DNA from: Pseudovibrio ascidiaceicola
GTDB lineage: Bacteria > Pseudomonadota > Alphaproteobacteria > Rhizobiales > Stappiaceae
DNA: 64,000 nucleotides
Assembly (NCBI RefSeq): GCF_900114245.1
Contig: NZ_FOSK01000014.1
Coordinates: forward strand, 1 to 64,000
Direction: 5' to 3'
Shown here: positions 46,301 to 54,114 of the stretch, piece by piece
Numbering within the stretch: position 1 is the first letter of the stretch
Layout of the letters: the number at the start of each line of letters is the position of its first letter
Position numbers and translations under genes: made by a program
Notes under the pieces: model-generated
Told to the model about the DNA's origin: nothing
What the model saw: the letters and a program-made list of their open reading frames with translations, nothing else
Databases searched by the model: none

Positions 46301-49300
46301 CGGACGTCACAATTCCAACAGCACCGCTTGTCATACCGGCGGGCAGCTCCTTCCAGACGCTGTCCAGTAACAACCCATACAAGGCAACTGTCGGAGCCTC
46401 TGACCTCATGTCTAAAAACAAGAAAGTCGCAGGTCTTTTACGCAGTGGTGCGCAGATTGATTACACAGCGTCAGATGGAACTGAGAAGAAGCACATAGTC
46501 TCTGGAGGGCAAACACTGTGTGCAGTCGCCTCTGCTCTTGGGATCACAATCGACGAGCTGACCAACAGCAACACCATACAGCAACAACAGAACCTTCTGG
46601 TTGTCGGGTCTACGCTGCAGATGCCTGCATTCACGCAAAAGGCAGCAGACGCAGACACGCTCTCATCTATCGCGCAGAAGTTTGAAACCGATGTTGAAGC
46701 ACTGGCAATAGATGCAAACGGAGAGGTTGCAGATCTGTTTGCTGGTGCATCAGGCTCCAACACAGGATCAGATGCTGGTAGTCTGAGCATCGTGCATCTG
46801 CCTCAGTTCCCTGTTGGAGAGCTCATCAAGGAAGTGCAGCGCACCGGTGGCATAACCCACCTGTCAGGCATGGCCTCACGCTATTACTTCCACGGCATGC
46901 GTCTGCCAACAGATGGCATTACACCACTTGTTGAGGGCATCTGGGTTGAAAAGGATGAGGCTGGAAAGCTCAGTCTGCCGAATGAGGTAGGGCTGTTCGC
47001 TCTGTCCGGTCAACAGCTCGCCATTCCAACGCCGCTGACAAGCAGTCTCTCCTTGCTGTTGAGTAAACCAAAGGATGCAGACTGGATCTCACTTGGAAAT
47101 GACCAAACCACCCTGAAATACGAGGTGGATGTACCACCCGACAGCGAGGCGACTGCAAGCAAGGACTATCAACGTATTGAAGCCGTCAACACCTACGGGA
47201 AGACAGAGTATCTGTCAGCCGGACCAGAGCAACTCTCTCTCCTTGCAAAGGTAGAGCAACAACCAAGCGCTTTCCCAATCCCGCACTTCATCAACTGGCA
47301 AAGTGCAGAGCCAATCAACGTTCCCACCACCGATGCCGAAAAGCCGTCAAACACCCAATACTTGCGTTTGTGGACGCTTTCAGGTGCTTTGACTGCATTG
47401 GGTACCAGCACCGCGCAGACCAGTGCTGTTGTGCCCCCACAGCTCCTTGTCGAACAGGTGTCCATGGATGCGGCCACCGGAAAGGCAGTCAAAACCCCGC
47501 TGACGAACTATGGCTGGGCGTCAACGATTGAATTCTCCATCAAAAAACTACCAGCTCAGACCACGAACGCACCAGCAGCGGAAGGCAAAGCCGCAACGGA
47601 TGCAGCTCTGAAAACAACCTACGAGCTGAATGGGGTGAGTTCAGCTGGTGTTCTGATCTTGGAGCGATTGCTGCAAAGTCTTTCAGCGGATCATAGCTTT
47701 GCATCTCTCACCCTCGGCTACAGCAAAGGCTCACAAAGCAGCGGTACCTATTTTGTGGGTGAGGGCGGCAGCAATGTCACGTTTGGCCTCTCGCAAACCA
47801 ACCTCTCCACGGTGACCAATCCAACTGGAGAATTGTTGTTTGAGGCTGCAAAGGAGAGCCAGAGCCCAACGCTTCTCAACACGCCCATGTCACTGGTCAA
47901 ACTGCTATGGGAAGCTGGCGTCACCAACTCCGGTGGCTTCTATCTCTACTACACTGCTGATGACGGGCAAACCGGATTACCGCCGGATATCTTCAACGAG
48001 AAAGGTGAGGCGACGCTATCTCTGGTCATCATCCATGAAGATCAGGAGTATATGCACTCCTACGTCAACGGGCTTGCAACTGCACAGCCGCTTGCTGGCT
48101 CTGGCTCATCGTTGACTGCAGCTGCAAAGGGCGAGCTGGTAGAACACACCACCACTAATGATGACACGCTGGTGAGTATTGCTAAGCGCTATCACTCCAA
48201 CCTCAACTCACTCATTGCCAATACTCTCGCCTCTGATCAGGAAGCATCTGTGAGCGGTAAAATCCAGCTGTTGCCGGGCAAAACCATCAGTATTGAGCAG
48301 GGCACTTATAGGGTTCCACAAAGCAGTGATGCATCCTTCGCAAGCATCGCATTGCGCTTCGGGACAAGTATTGACGCATTAATGCATATCAACCCACGCC
48401 TGACAGGAGAAAGCGTACCTGCGGGCACGCCACTACGGCTCCCCGTAATTGATCTGACAATTGGCGCAAAGACCTTGAGCAACGACTTGTCGACCTGTAC
48501 ATGCCTGTCGGACATTGCGGATTACTTCGGCACAGAACCCATTGTTGTTGCGACCACAAATGCAGAGATGGAGCAACTGCTTGTCCCCGGTCAAACACTC
48601 ACTCTGCGTGCCGGACCGCTGACAGTCCAACCCGGAGAGCACCCCGGCGTTCAGGCGCTCAATGCACAGCGCGAGCAGGCTCCTGAAATTCCCAAAAATG
48701 GAACAGGTGACGACTACGCAGCGGCCCTGTTGCTCAACAATTACAGCCTGTTGGCCTATAAGATCCTGGGAAATCAGGACTTCAAACCCAGCAATATGGG
48801 CCTACCCATTGGCGTTTCAGGAAGTTCAACTTCGCCCAATGAGGGAAAGGTCCGGTATGTGCTGGAAGCGTCTGCTGGCGATGCTCAAATGTATCACGGT
48901 GCAATCTCGTATCTCAGTCTCGTCAAACCCGAGGGCGCTTCAGAAAGCACGCAGCTCAACCCGTACAGTGCCAATGGGCTACTTCTGCAAACTCAACTCG
49001 GCTGGAATGATTATTACGGCAATACGATCCTTTCAACGCTGGACGAGCCCGCAAAACCTGCAGGAAAGCTGAACCGCAAACCGGCGCTTCAGGGGTACAC
49101 AGATCAGATCATCCCGCTCTCGCAATGGCCCTCTACCTCTGCGAACTGGACAGTGCAGCCTGAGAATAGCGCTGAAACAGATCCGGAAAACTTCACAATC
49201 CTCATCACGTTCAGCTTTGATAGTGGACCCTTCATCCCACAAAAAGGACAGGACCCGGAGATTGCCCAGCAAAGAGCACACTCGGCGCTGGTTATTGTTG

Positions 49301-52122
49301 AAGACATGCTGGCCCAGTTCAACGACCCCAACGGCTTTGCAATAGAGGTGAAGTCGACGCTCTCGCTCAACACCTATCAGCTTTCAGCGCACGAACTTGA
49401 GCAGTTAATCGGCTGGTGGCAAGGTATCGAGCAGTTCCTGATCCAACAAAGCAATCCGGAGGAAACAGAGGCCCTTGAGACAATACCAGCGTTATCGCTG
49501 CCTGTGACTGTGCCAATGACCAGCCTCACTGAAAAACTGATCATTGAGCTTTCGACACAGCTCATCTTCAAACGAACCCATGGCATTGCGGTCGGTGATT
49601 ATGCGGCTGATCCGCTGACACGATCTATCGCCAACACTGTTGCCATAAAAACCTCCGTCAGTGCACCAGGCAAGGACACCAGTACGTCCACGACACCTAA
49701 GCCAGACATTCTGGCTGAGTTTGCGCAGTGTGTCGCGCAGTCTATCCATGGTCCGGATTTCAGCATGATGGTCGCCTCCGGTATCAACCGATACGCACCA
49801 TCCGCTGGCGTGTCTTCCAATGCGACGTGGGGTGTTCGTGTCGGCGCCAAGCAAGGAGACCCAATCTCATTCCACATCACAGATGAGAACCAGCCAGAAA
49901 TCTTCGCGCCGCTGCCGGTCAGCAACACGCTGATCTCCCGCAGCACCTCGGTTTACTCCTATGCCGGACTGGATGATTTTGATGTAAGCACAGGAAAGTT
50001 CACGGGCACTCCGGTTCCGAGCACCTTCTCGAATGTAGAGATGGACGTCTGGCTGAAACAGTACTTTGAGTTCTTTGACGCGCTGCTATCTCCAAAATAC
50101 TCCTCCGCAATCCTGTTCATCGACAAACTTGCAACAAGCAAACCGACGAGCATCTCATGTTCTGGAGAGAGCCCAATCGCCGTTGGCGGGTTTATGGAGG
50201 CATTGGCGGAGCAAAAGAAGAGCCTTGCGCAGATCACAACACGCATGCTGGCACCCATCTATCAGGATGGCAGCAGCACGCGGATGAGCTCCGCACAAGA
50301 GACTTTCAGGCAAACGCTGCTGGAGGAGCTTTCCAATCTCTACACAACACAAGCTGTCCTCTCGTTCGCAGCGGACATCACCGCCAACATTCCGCTGATA
50401 GGCGATGAAGAAACACCGCAGCTGTACGGCAACATCAACCTGAACAGCGTGACAGACTGCCCGCCAGATACGCAGGAAGAAGCGCAGCAGCCAACACCAG
50501 CAAAATCTCTTGCAAGTCTCTTTTCCCTAACTTCTGCCAAACTGAAACTGCAGGACGGAGCGCAGCAACCGCTCACTTTCCTACTTCAGGCCTCAGAAAA
50601 ACTGGGAGAGACAACGGAATGTCTCTCTCTGGATCTAAGCTACAAAGTCACGTCTCTGGAACACCAGATCAGCGCGGTTCAGGGAATAGCCGACTACAAA
50701 GCTTCAAGCTGGCTCTCTCCAATACAAGCGGAAGGCACACCAGTTCTTGAAAAGCCGCTGGGGGCTTTCAAGGTGCCCATCCTGCTGCGCAGTTTCCCGG
50801 AAACGCCGCGCATGGTCTCACAAGCTGGTCCGGCCTATGACAAAAGGGCCAAGACACTCTCCCAGATCACCAAATGGGACTATGAATACACGTATGGCCT
50901 GAACTTCCATTACCTTCAGGACAAAGCTCATGGTCAAATCCAATTCAACCTCAAAGACAAACCACTAGGTGAACTCTCCGGATTCATGGATGCCTTCGCC
51001 GAACTTGCGCAGTTCATCTCCATCCAGAACAACCTAGCGAGTGTTCTGGATCAGTACGTCCCGGTCATAAACGCTGGTAACCAGTCAGCTGATGCTATCG
51101 AGAAGGCGGCACAAGCTCTGGCTGTGATTATCAAGGTCAATGAAGATATCATCTGCAAAGCAAGCGCCAGCGGGAACCTATCAATGTTCGCGGCAGCCTC
51201 GCAAAAAGAGGGCAGCGAAACAATCAGCTTCAGCATTTTGGAAGAAAATCAGGACTACAGCGAGGGCACTGAACAAACATCTCAGCGTTGGATCGTGAAA
51301 TTGATCCTGGAAGACTGTACCAAGCCTGCAGAGTTAACCGGAGACCCTGTGGTCGAAATTCCAAATTGGACAAGCCACCTGGACAATTGTGAATGTGTAG
51401 ATGGAAAGCTGACCTACACCTACTATTACACGCAGAAAACAAAGGGTAAGCAAACCTATCTGACACAGGATATTGCACAGCCCTTGAGTGACCGTCAGGT
51501 CGTCATGCCGGGCATGCAAGTACTCGCACGGCAGGATGCGCTGGCCTCCATGTACATGATCCGCAACAGCTACATCCATGGCAAAATCACGGATGGTTTC
51601 GTGTTCAGAACGCCAACGGCGACCTTCAAAAATCCGTACCACCCCACATTGTCCAGCTTTCAACCCCTTAACATTGCATATCTCGGCAACCCTACAAATG
51701 AACCTCATCAGCGGAGCCTCAAGGAGCATCTGGAACATCTCTTCTACCTGCTGTTTCATGGTGAATATGTTGGCGACATCACGCTGCAGCTCAATATCGG
51801 CTACAGCTATCATCTCGCCCAAGGCCTAACAGAAGAGCCAATCGACCTTCCAATCGCTCTTCTGCCACCAACCCCCGTCACTATCGGGAGGAACGGCACG
51901 CCGAAGGGGGATATTCTTGAAAACCTCGCCAACTCAATCACAGCATGGGCGCAGGCACACAAGCCTTCCTGCAAAGCCGCTCAGCTGAACATTGCCATGA
52001 ACATCATGTCCAATCTGACGGAAAACCCCATGCCCTTGCTCAACCTGCAAAACCTCTACCTGTGCACCGACGATATTGTCCCACCACTGCCATCTTACGA
52101 AGATGAAACAGAAGGCGTGTGA
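40309..52122 (+). CDS. Giant protein with beta-strand-rich section and two LysM-like clusters, function unknown
   Basis: 3937 aa in one intact frame of 11.8 kb, with no signal peptide at MNEHSPIEPFEHVAIP. Residues ~150-205 are cysteine-rich (CLCGGG, then further Cys). Residues ~630-1650 are a long series of amphipathic beta strands (LKLNNLSFEIT, LPPAKFELNDIYIQVKG, LDIDVSGLNVTFST, LSDFELKWNFKN), ending in a glycine-rich part near 1460-1650. LysM-like repeats occur near 2060-2145 (KKHIVSGGQTLCAVASALGI and one more) and near 2610-2770 (three, e.g. DTLVSIAKRYHSNLNSL). The rest is unassigned. From memory, giant proteins annotated DUF6603 look similar; this is unverified. Only a weak ribosome binding site is seen, so coupling to the upstream gene is possible. 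Confidence 0.75.
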   Translation: MNEHSPIEPFEHVAIPDEESLSAELSNLVQLFASAAQDLNATLSNGIIGRLMDFLRGKKLRYFLSQDQRSGSAANTVNLMRRMISLGFQVDVDLIYDSGQKTLLQELAQLLPGFDPTSRAPMTLDGITITFHAYQETTVGEITHRSVPGLSGSMPLCLCGGGSIPNIDNTSIATAVKCSYFVLLQPYLWTAENCSQAEKTCSANSMVVLPGLKQIINLDDQLVLQGPQFAYRSFKQDLSPKLNWANLRKIPEINTKVLSAAQNISNAIGKSSQSGIEFFPVASLPSSSTDKTSLVGSAEGIAFELIAAAALLQKQKGFTKKPVVIAVLDDLSNSTWQTLARYFPQKNAAKQGATTSLDELTKNISAYCKSQQLFRNTSTSGTGIYLNKDLSGSAGATFLSKLKPGATVVTSLPDLPPDVIEHLYGAATLPSVLEGTQSANLAVNLGKPFFKLGSFTSNPYPSTFGNGKGKAASSTTPTTTTLLDVSKNQIALGSSAFQEGYKATMPPNELAQTIVDMETQFRSEKGEYFDYFDGLKQYYTAPQNDKLLQALGFLAARFALVSVASGVSDSIFSDLQTLQTTLTQSTKKGVLALIPNVLKEGPFHTFLQTVLGSGGLTIGSAKNPVTIKPVYTSKKLSKIIVQGKTSDFLGTELEVTLTVSSTGRASKNHSNYKVQLQLSLEKLELPGVEWFALEDTGLSIEFSSNGARLTGGLQTSVEVGDTLIPFHMDFPSSAKNKMVVQGTFAEEAAPSLNSIFTLIGGMNFANSIPSEFADLNELNVDGLRFNYDSKSKSIESFQISLKDSKEWDLFGGLKLNNLSFEITASQPTGKRQISWVASTDATIGSSDKPAILDLSATYPQTTVTATLSPDGVNLPVSDFVNALLPSGYHLDVDADIANLLLEYSPGQNKNSSTYSVEAGVDLKGWQITLPPAKFELNDIYIQVKGIGTNSVGSIKASTTLFDGLPNVQPVPVNVTATFNTQNHLWTFRGEQGDTPIKISQIISAYLGTGWATSALDIDVSGLNVTFSTRTGTSAANYEFAGTVDLKDDGPSWLPSDATFTAKIGDTGGSELLLPGSKARIPVLDDHNEVIFIPPERSLVRYETAKANGKYALLTADILWENIELTVFYEYAKTHSHFGITWGLFSAEVDDDQTATIKFTDTTTLGAMVETFVEWMTGAKFGLAAPFDLLNDVKLSDFELKWNFKNKTVSFTIDIGPIDILIATVTGITLTYNKTAGVSVELDGHFLWPISDSNEAKKNPKWRADQPSTTPSPGGAGNKYLDLRLLAGGQHVDVKGLQDITTVQQAVDILADLPKPSVGKVPDIGFAGDINWLFATDFGVLRIDSSKELGQEHQGELEKSGPKYTFTLQVVLTDPSLYALRIACSGKAAKIFSGLDFQVIYKKVSPGLGKFSASIELPEIMRRIDVGAVTITLPTFGIEVYTNGDFQIDVGFPWNNNFSHSFSVEAIVPPGIPVKGGGGFYFGKLPAASVKGLPTSKLGFFNPNLVFGFGAQLGLGKSLEMGILKAGFSLTAFGILQGILGKWNAYDDTHSGSGSALSLQGEYFFSLTGTFGIIGKLYGSIDFAIIKASVNIRIEVSAQVRLASYEPIPLTISAKVDVRASAKIDLGLFTIKVSFSFSAHVHTTFTLGAIQNPKDAPWLDHSEAYEGLLAAPIADRLALYSRLPMLRDSYETVPVVFNWANLQPAADPSQNPLEIHLGYGLTLAKDENWSSSEEARPPQLPCYVVNLFIAAPAPATPEDTELYEKAAGQQADTGFEALAKMVTRWLIAATMGDEGHSSDQIDKHVISAVEINAILDSLSGLETSPDAPTQQDISSFLQQQFILDIGLPSRQGEAQATYFPMVPSLSIALKQDSKTVLSYAFADYNTITTKYLKDLTDYFNQLSVQVEKESKKPSSEVDVSGDKISITSYIYENYFMLIMKQMMQNLLSGLRDFNYPLTAGDTPNAIVSWINKQGAFSGAKFTLTDLFKANNSHPLTEGADVTIPTAPLVIPAGSSFQTLSSNNPYKATVGASDLMSKNKKVAGLLRSGAQIDYTASDGTEKKHIVSGGQTLCAVASALGITIDELTNSNTIQQQQNLLVVGSTLQMPAFTQKAADADTLSSIAQKFETDVEALAIDANGEVADLFAGASGSNTGSDAGSLSIVHLPQFPVGELIKEVQRTGGITHLSGMASRYYFHGMRLPTDGITPLVEGIWVEKDEAGKLSLPNEVGLFALSGQQLAIPTPLTSSLSLLLSKPKDADWISLGNDQTTLKYEVDVPPDSEATASKDYQRIEAVNTYGKTEYLSAGPEQLSLLAKVEQQPSAFPIPHFINWQSAEPINVPTTDAEKPSNTQYLRLWTLSGALTALGTSTAQTSAVVPPQLLVEQVSMDAATGKAVKTPLTNYGWASTIEFSIKKLPAQTTNAPAAEGKAATDAALKTTYELNGVSSAGVLILERLLQSLSADHSFASLTLGYSKGSQSSGTYFVGEGGSNVTFGLSQTNLSTVTNPTGELLFEAAKESQSPTLLNTPMSLVKLLWEAGVTNSGGFYLYYTADDGQTGLPPDIFNEKGEATLSLVIIHEDQEYMHSYVNGLATAQPLAGSGSSLTAAAKGELVEHTTTNDDTLVSIAKRYHSNLNSLIANTLASDQEASVSGKIQLLPGKTISIEQGTYRVPQSSDASFASIALRFGTSIDALMHINPRLTGESVPAGTPLRLPVIDLTIGAKTLSNDLSTCTCLSDIADYFGTEPIVVATTNAEMEQLLVPGQTLTLRAGPLTVQPGEHPGVQALNAQREQAPEIPKNGTGDDYAAALLLNNYSLLAYKILGNQDFKPSNMGLPIGVSGSSTSPNEGKVRYVLEASAGDAQMYHGAISYLSLVKPEGASESTQLNPYSANGLLLQTQLGWNDYYGNTILSTLDEPAKPAGKLNRKPALQGYTDQIIPLSQWPSTSANWTVQPENSAETDPENFTILITFSFDSGPFIPQKGQDPEIAQQRAHSALVIVEDMLAQFNDPNGFAIEVKSTLSLNTYQLSAHELEQLIGWWQGIEQFLIQQSNPEETEALETIPALSLPVTVPMTSLTEKLIIELSTQLIFKRTHGIAVGDYAADPLTRSIANTVAIKTSVSAPGKDTSTSTTPKPDILAEFAQCVAQSIHGPDFSMMVASGINRYAPSAGVSSNATWGVRVGAKQGDPISFHITDENQPEIFAPLPVSNTLISRSTSVYSYAGLDDFDVSTGKFTGTPVPSTFSNVEMDVWLKQYFEFFDALLSPKYSSAILFIDKLATSKPTSISCSGESPIAVGGFMEALAEQKKSLAQITTRMLAPIYQDGSSTRMSSAQETFRQTLLEELSNLYTTQAVLSFAADITANIPLIGDEETPQLYGNINLNSVTDCPPDTQEEAQQPTPAKSLASLFSLTSAKLKLQDGAQQPLTFLLQASEKLGETTECLSLDLSYKVTSLEHQISAVQGIADYKASSWLSPIQAEGTPVLEKPLGAFKVPILLRSFPETPRMVSQAGPAYDKRAKTLSQITKWDYEYTYGLNFHYLQDKAHGQIQFNLKDKPLGELSGFMDAFAELAQFISIQNNLASVLDQYVPVINAGNQSADAIEKAAQALAVIIKVNEDIICKASASGNLSMFAAASQKEGSETISFSILEENQDYSEGTEQTSQRWIVKLILEDCTKPAELTGDPVVEIPNWTSHLDNCECVDGKLTYTYYYTQKTKGKQTYLTQDIAQPLSDRQVVMPGMQVLARQDALASMYMIRNSYIHGKITDGFVFRTPTATFKNPYHPTLSSFQPLNIAYLGNPTNEPHQRSLKEHLEHLFYLLFHGEYVGDITLQLNIGYSYHLAQGLTEEPIDLPIALLPPTPVTIGRNGTPKGDILENLANSITAWAQAHKPSCKAAQLNIAMNIMSNLTENPMPLLNLQNLYLCTDDIVPPLPSYEDETEGV

Positions 52123-52127
52123 GCCAC

Positions 52128-52853
52128 TCAAATGAAACCGGGAAAGGCATGCCGATGCGCCACTGAGTGCGCCATGCTGGCAAGGGTGATGATGTCAAAC
52201 ACTGGCCGTTTGATACGCGCTTGTAGTTGATGCGCATAAGGAGGCAGGTCGGTGCATTCCAAAACCACGGCCCCAATATCCGGTGATCGCTCAATCATGT
52301 CATCTGCCGCAGCAAACAGCTCGTCGGTGACCTTGCCAAGATCCATCTGTGTGCGCTCACCGCGCAAGATCACGGCTGAAAACTCAGGTGCATCATCCAG
52401 CCCCTGAACCACAATCGGCAAATGGGCAGCACCCACGCCTTCCAGATGCTTGTCGGTTAGCGAAGCAGCGGAGGCCGTTATCACACCAACGGGTGCATTG
52501 GTCATGTGGTAGGCAAGGGGCACCTGAATGAGGGAGGACACGAAAACTGGAACAGAAACAGCTGCCGCAATCTCCTTTTGAAAAATCGCCAGAAATCCGC
52601 AGGACCCGGTGATTGCATGAACGCCCTGATCTTCCAGTCGCTTGGCTGCACTCAGGATCGGGTCCAGTAACTTAGGTGAGGAGTCAGCCAGCAGTTTTTG
52701 TACCGTCAATCCATGCAGGATCTCATAGGTCGTTGTAAACGGTAGGCTTGATGGGTTCTTGATGTGGCCGGGAGGTTTCGGGAAATAGCTTTCCAGTGAA
52801 AGAACGCCGATTGAAACGCCACAAATATTCTGGCCACCGGGATGAATGGTCAT
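52128..52853 (-). CDS. Aspartate/glutamate racemase family protein
   Basis: 241 aa. The two-cysteine racemase/maleate-isomerase fold is indicated by GSCGFLAIF (first Cys, near residue 84) and VLECTDLPPYA (second Cys, near 199). Related proteins racemise amino acids or hydantoins or isomerise maleate. It is the last gene of the operon with a DadA-like oxidoreductase 10 bp upstream and a TAXI-TRAP transporter, suggesting that it prepares an imported acid for oxidation. Its stop faces the giant gene's stop only 5 bp away. Confidence 0.82.
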   Translation of the reverse strand: MTIHPGGQNICGVSIGVLSLESYFPKPPGHIKNPSSLPFTTTYEILHGLTVQKLLADSSPKLLDPILSAAKRLEDQGVHAITGSCGFLAIFQKEIAAAVSVPVFVSSLIQVPLAYHMTNAPVGVITASAASLTDKHLEGVGAAHLPIVVQGLDDAPEFSAVILRGERTQMDLGKVTDELFAAADDMIERSPDIGAVVLECTDLPPYAHQLQARIKRPVFDIITLASMAHSVAHRHAFPGFI

Positions 52854-52863
52854 AGTTTTTCCT

Positions 52864-54114
52864 TCAGTACCGCGTCACGTGATAGGGAGACATATCGATG
52901 TTAGGAGAGGTGCCAGTTACCAGATCAGCGACTAGTCTGCCGGTTTTTGGGGCCATCATCAGGCCGTAATGGCTATGCCCAAACGCACCAAACAAATCCG
53001 GGAACCCATCAACTTCACCTATGCAAGGCAAACTATCAGGTAAGCTGGGACGTTGTCCGGACCATGTGCTAATGTCATCCATCCGCAAGTCTGGTAACAG
53101 CTTGCTCGCAAGGCCCACCAAACCATCCAGCCGTTTCTGGTTGACTGGCGCATCAAGCCCGGCAAACTCAGCCGTTCCGGCAACCCGAATGGCGCTCTCC
53201 ATAGAAGAGGCGACAAACTTCATGTCCATATCCATGATGGAATGCGTGAGGGAAACACCGGGATTGCTGAAGGACACATGGTAACCACGCTCAGCCTCCA
53301 TCGGCACTTTGACCCCAAGTGGTTTTAGTAGCTTGGCGGACCACACGCCCATGGAAAGCACCAGTTTCGGCGCAAAATACTCACCTGTCTCCGTCACATA
53401 ATGCCAGCCACCGCCATCGCGCGGCAAGATGGAATGCACCGCAGCTTGCTCAATGGTTCCGCCCATATTGCGTAGTTTGTTGGCAAGCACTTCACCGATC
53501 TTACCGGGAGAGACTGCCCGTGCCTGTCCCTTGATGAGAACGGCGGCCTCAAACTCATGGGTCAGAGCGGGCTCAAGATCGCGCAAGTCTGCAGCACCGA
53601 TCTCCTCAATCTCAGCCCCCACAGCGTGGCGCATGGCATAATCCGGGCCGTTCAGATCAATTTGGGAGGCATCCCGAAACGCATGCACATACCAGCTGTC
53701 TTGCAGCAGGCCCTCGTGCCCGGTACCGGAAAGGTGATGACGGTAAAGCTCAACACAGTCATGATTGAGCGCATGCATGGCATCGCCAATCGGCTGAATG
53801 CGCGCCTGCCGTCCCTCATAGAGAAACCGCAGCCCCCAGGCTGCCACACGGGGCAGGTAACTGGGCTTGATTGTCACGGGACCTTGCGGATCCATCAACC
53901 AGCCGGGCACCTTCTTCCAAAGACCCGGCATGGACTGCGGTACCACAGACCACGGCGAGATGATACCCGCATTGCCAGCAGAGGTGGCCTGACCGGGAGC
54001 ATCCCGGTCAACCATATGCACGCGTAAGCCTTTTTCCGCCAGCGACAGAGCACAGCAAAGGCCAACCAGTCCCGCACCAAGCACAGTGACATCAGGTACT
54101 ACAGCTTCCGTCAT
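52864..54114 (-). CDS. FAD-dependent oxidoreductase, D-amino-acid dehydrogenase (DadA) like
   Basis: 416 aa. The N-terminal FAD-binding loop is VLGAGLVGLCCALSLAEKG, followed by SAGNAGIISPWSVVPQSMPG as in DadA. The C-terminal DAO pattern is WSGQRPSLPDSLPCIGEVDGFPDLFGAFGHSHYGLMMAPKTGR. Members oxidise D-amino acids, hydroxyproline or related secondary amines, delivering electrons to the respiratory chain. The ATG overlaps the TRAP permease stop by 4 bp. The racemase-family gene downstream would fit conversion of an L- to a D-amino acid before oxidation. Confidence 0.88.
   Translation of the reverse strand: MTEAVVPDVTVLGAGLVGLCCALSLAEKGLRVHMVDRDAPGQATSAGNAGIISPWSVVPQSMPGLWKKVPGWLMDPQGPVTIKPSYLPRVAAWGLRFLYEGRQARIQPIGDAMHALNHDCVELYRHHLSGTGHEGLLQDSWYVHAFRDASQIDLNGPDYAMRHAVGAEIEEIGAADLRDLEPALTHEFEAAVLIKGQARAVSPGKIGEVLANKLRNMGGTIEQAAVHSILPRDGGGWHYVTETGEYFAPKLVLSMGVWSAKLLKPLGVKVPMEAERGYHVSFSNPGVSLTHSIMDMDMKFVASSMESAIRVAGTAEFAGLDAPVNQKRLDGLVGLASKLLPDLRMDDISTWSGQRPSLPDSLPCIGEVDGFPDLFGAFGHSHYGLMMAPKTGRLVADLVTGTSPNIDMSPYHVTRY

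Noticed and set aside
40309-52122. Giant gene as a polyketide/peptide synthetase, RTX adhesin or Rhs/CDI toxin
   Set aside because: No ketosynthase, adenylation, carrier, RTX nonapeptide, Rhs YD-repeat or FHA1 motifs were seen in the protein.
36683-52122. Prophage or tail-fibre origin of the giant pair
   Set aside because: No integrase, terminase, capsid, baseplate or lysis genes, tRNA or attachment repeats were seen at either border.
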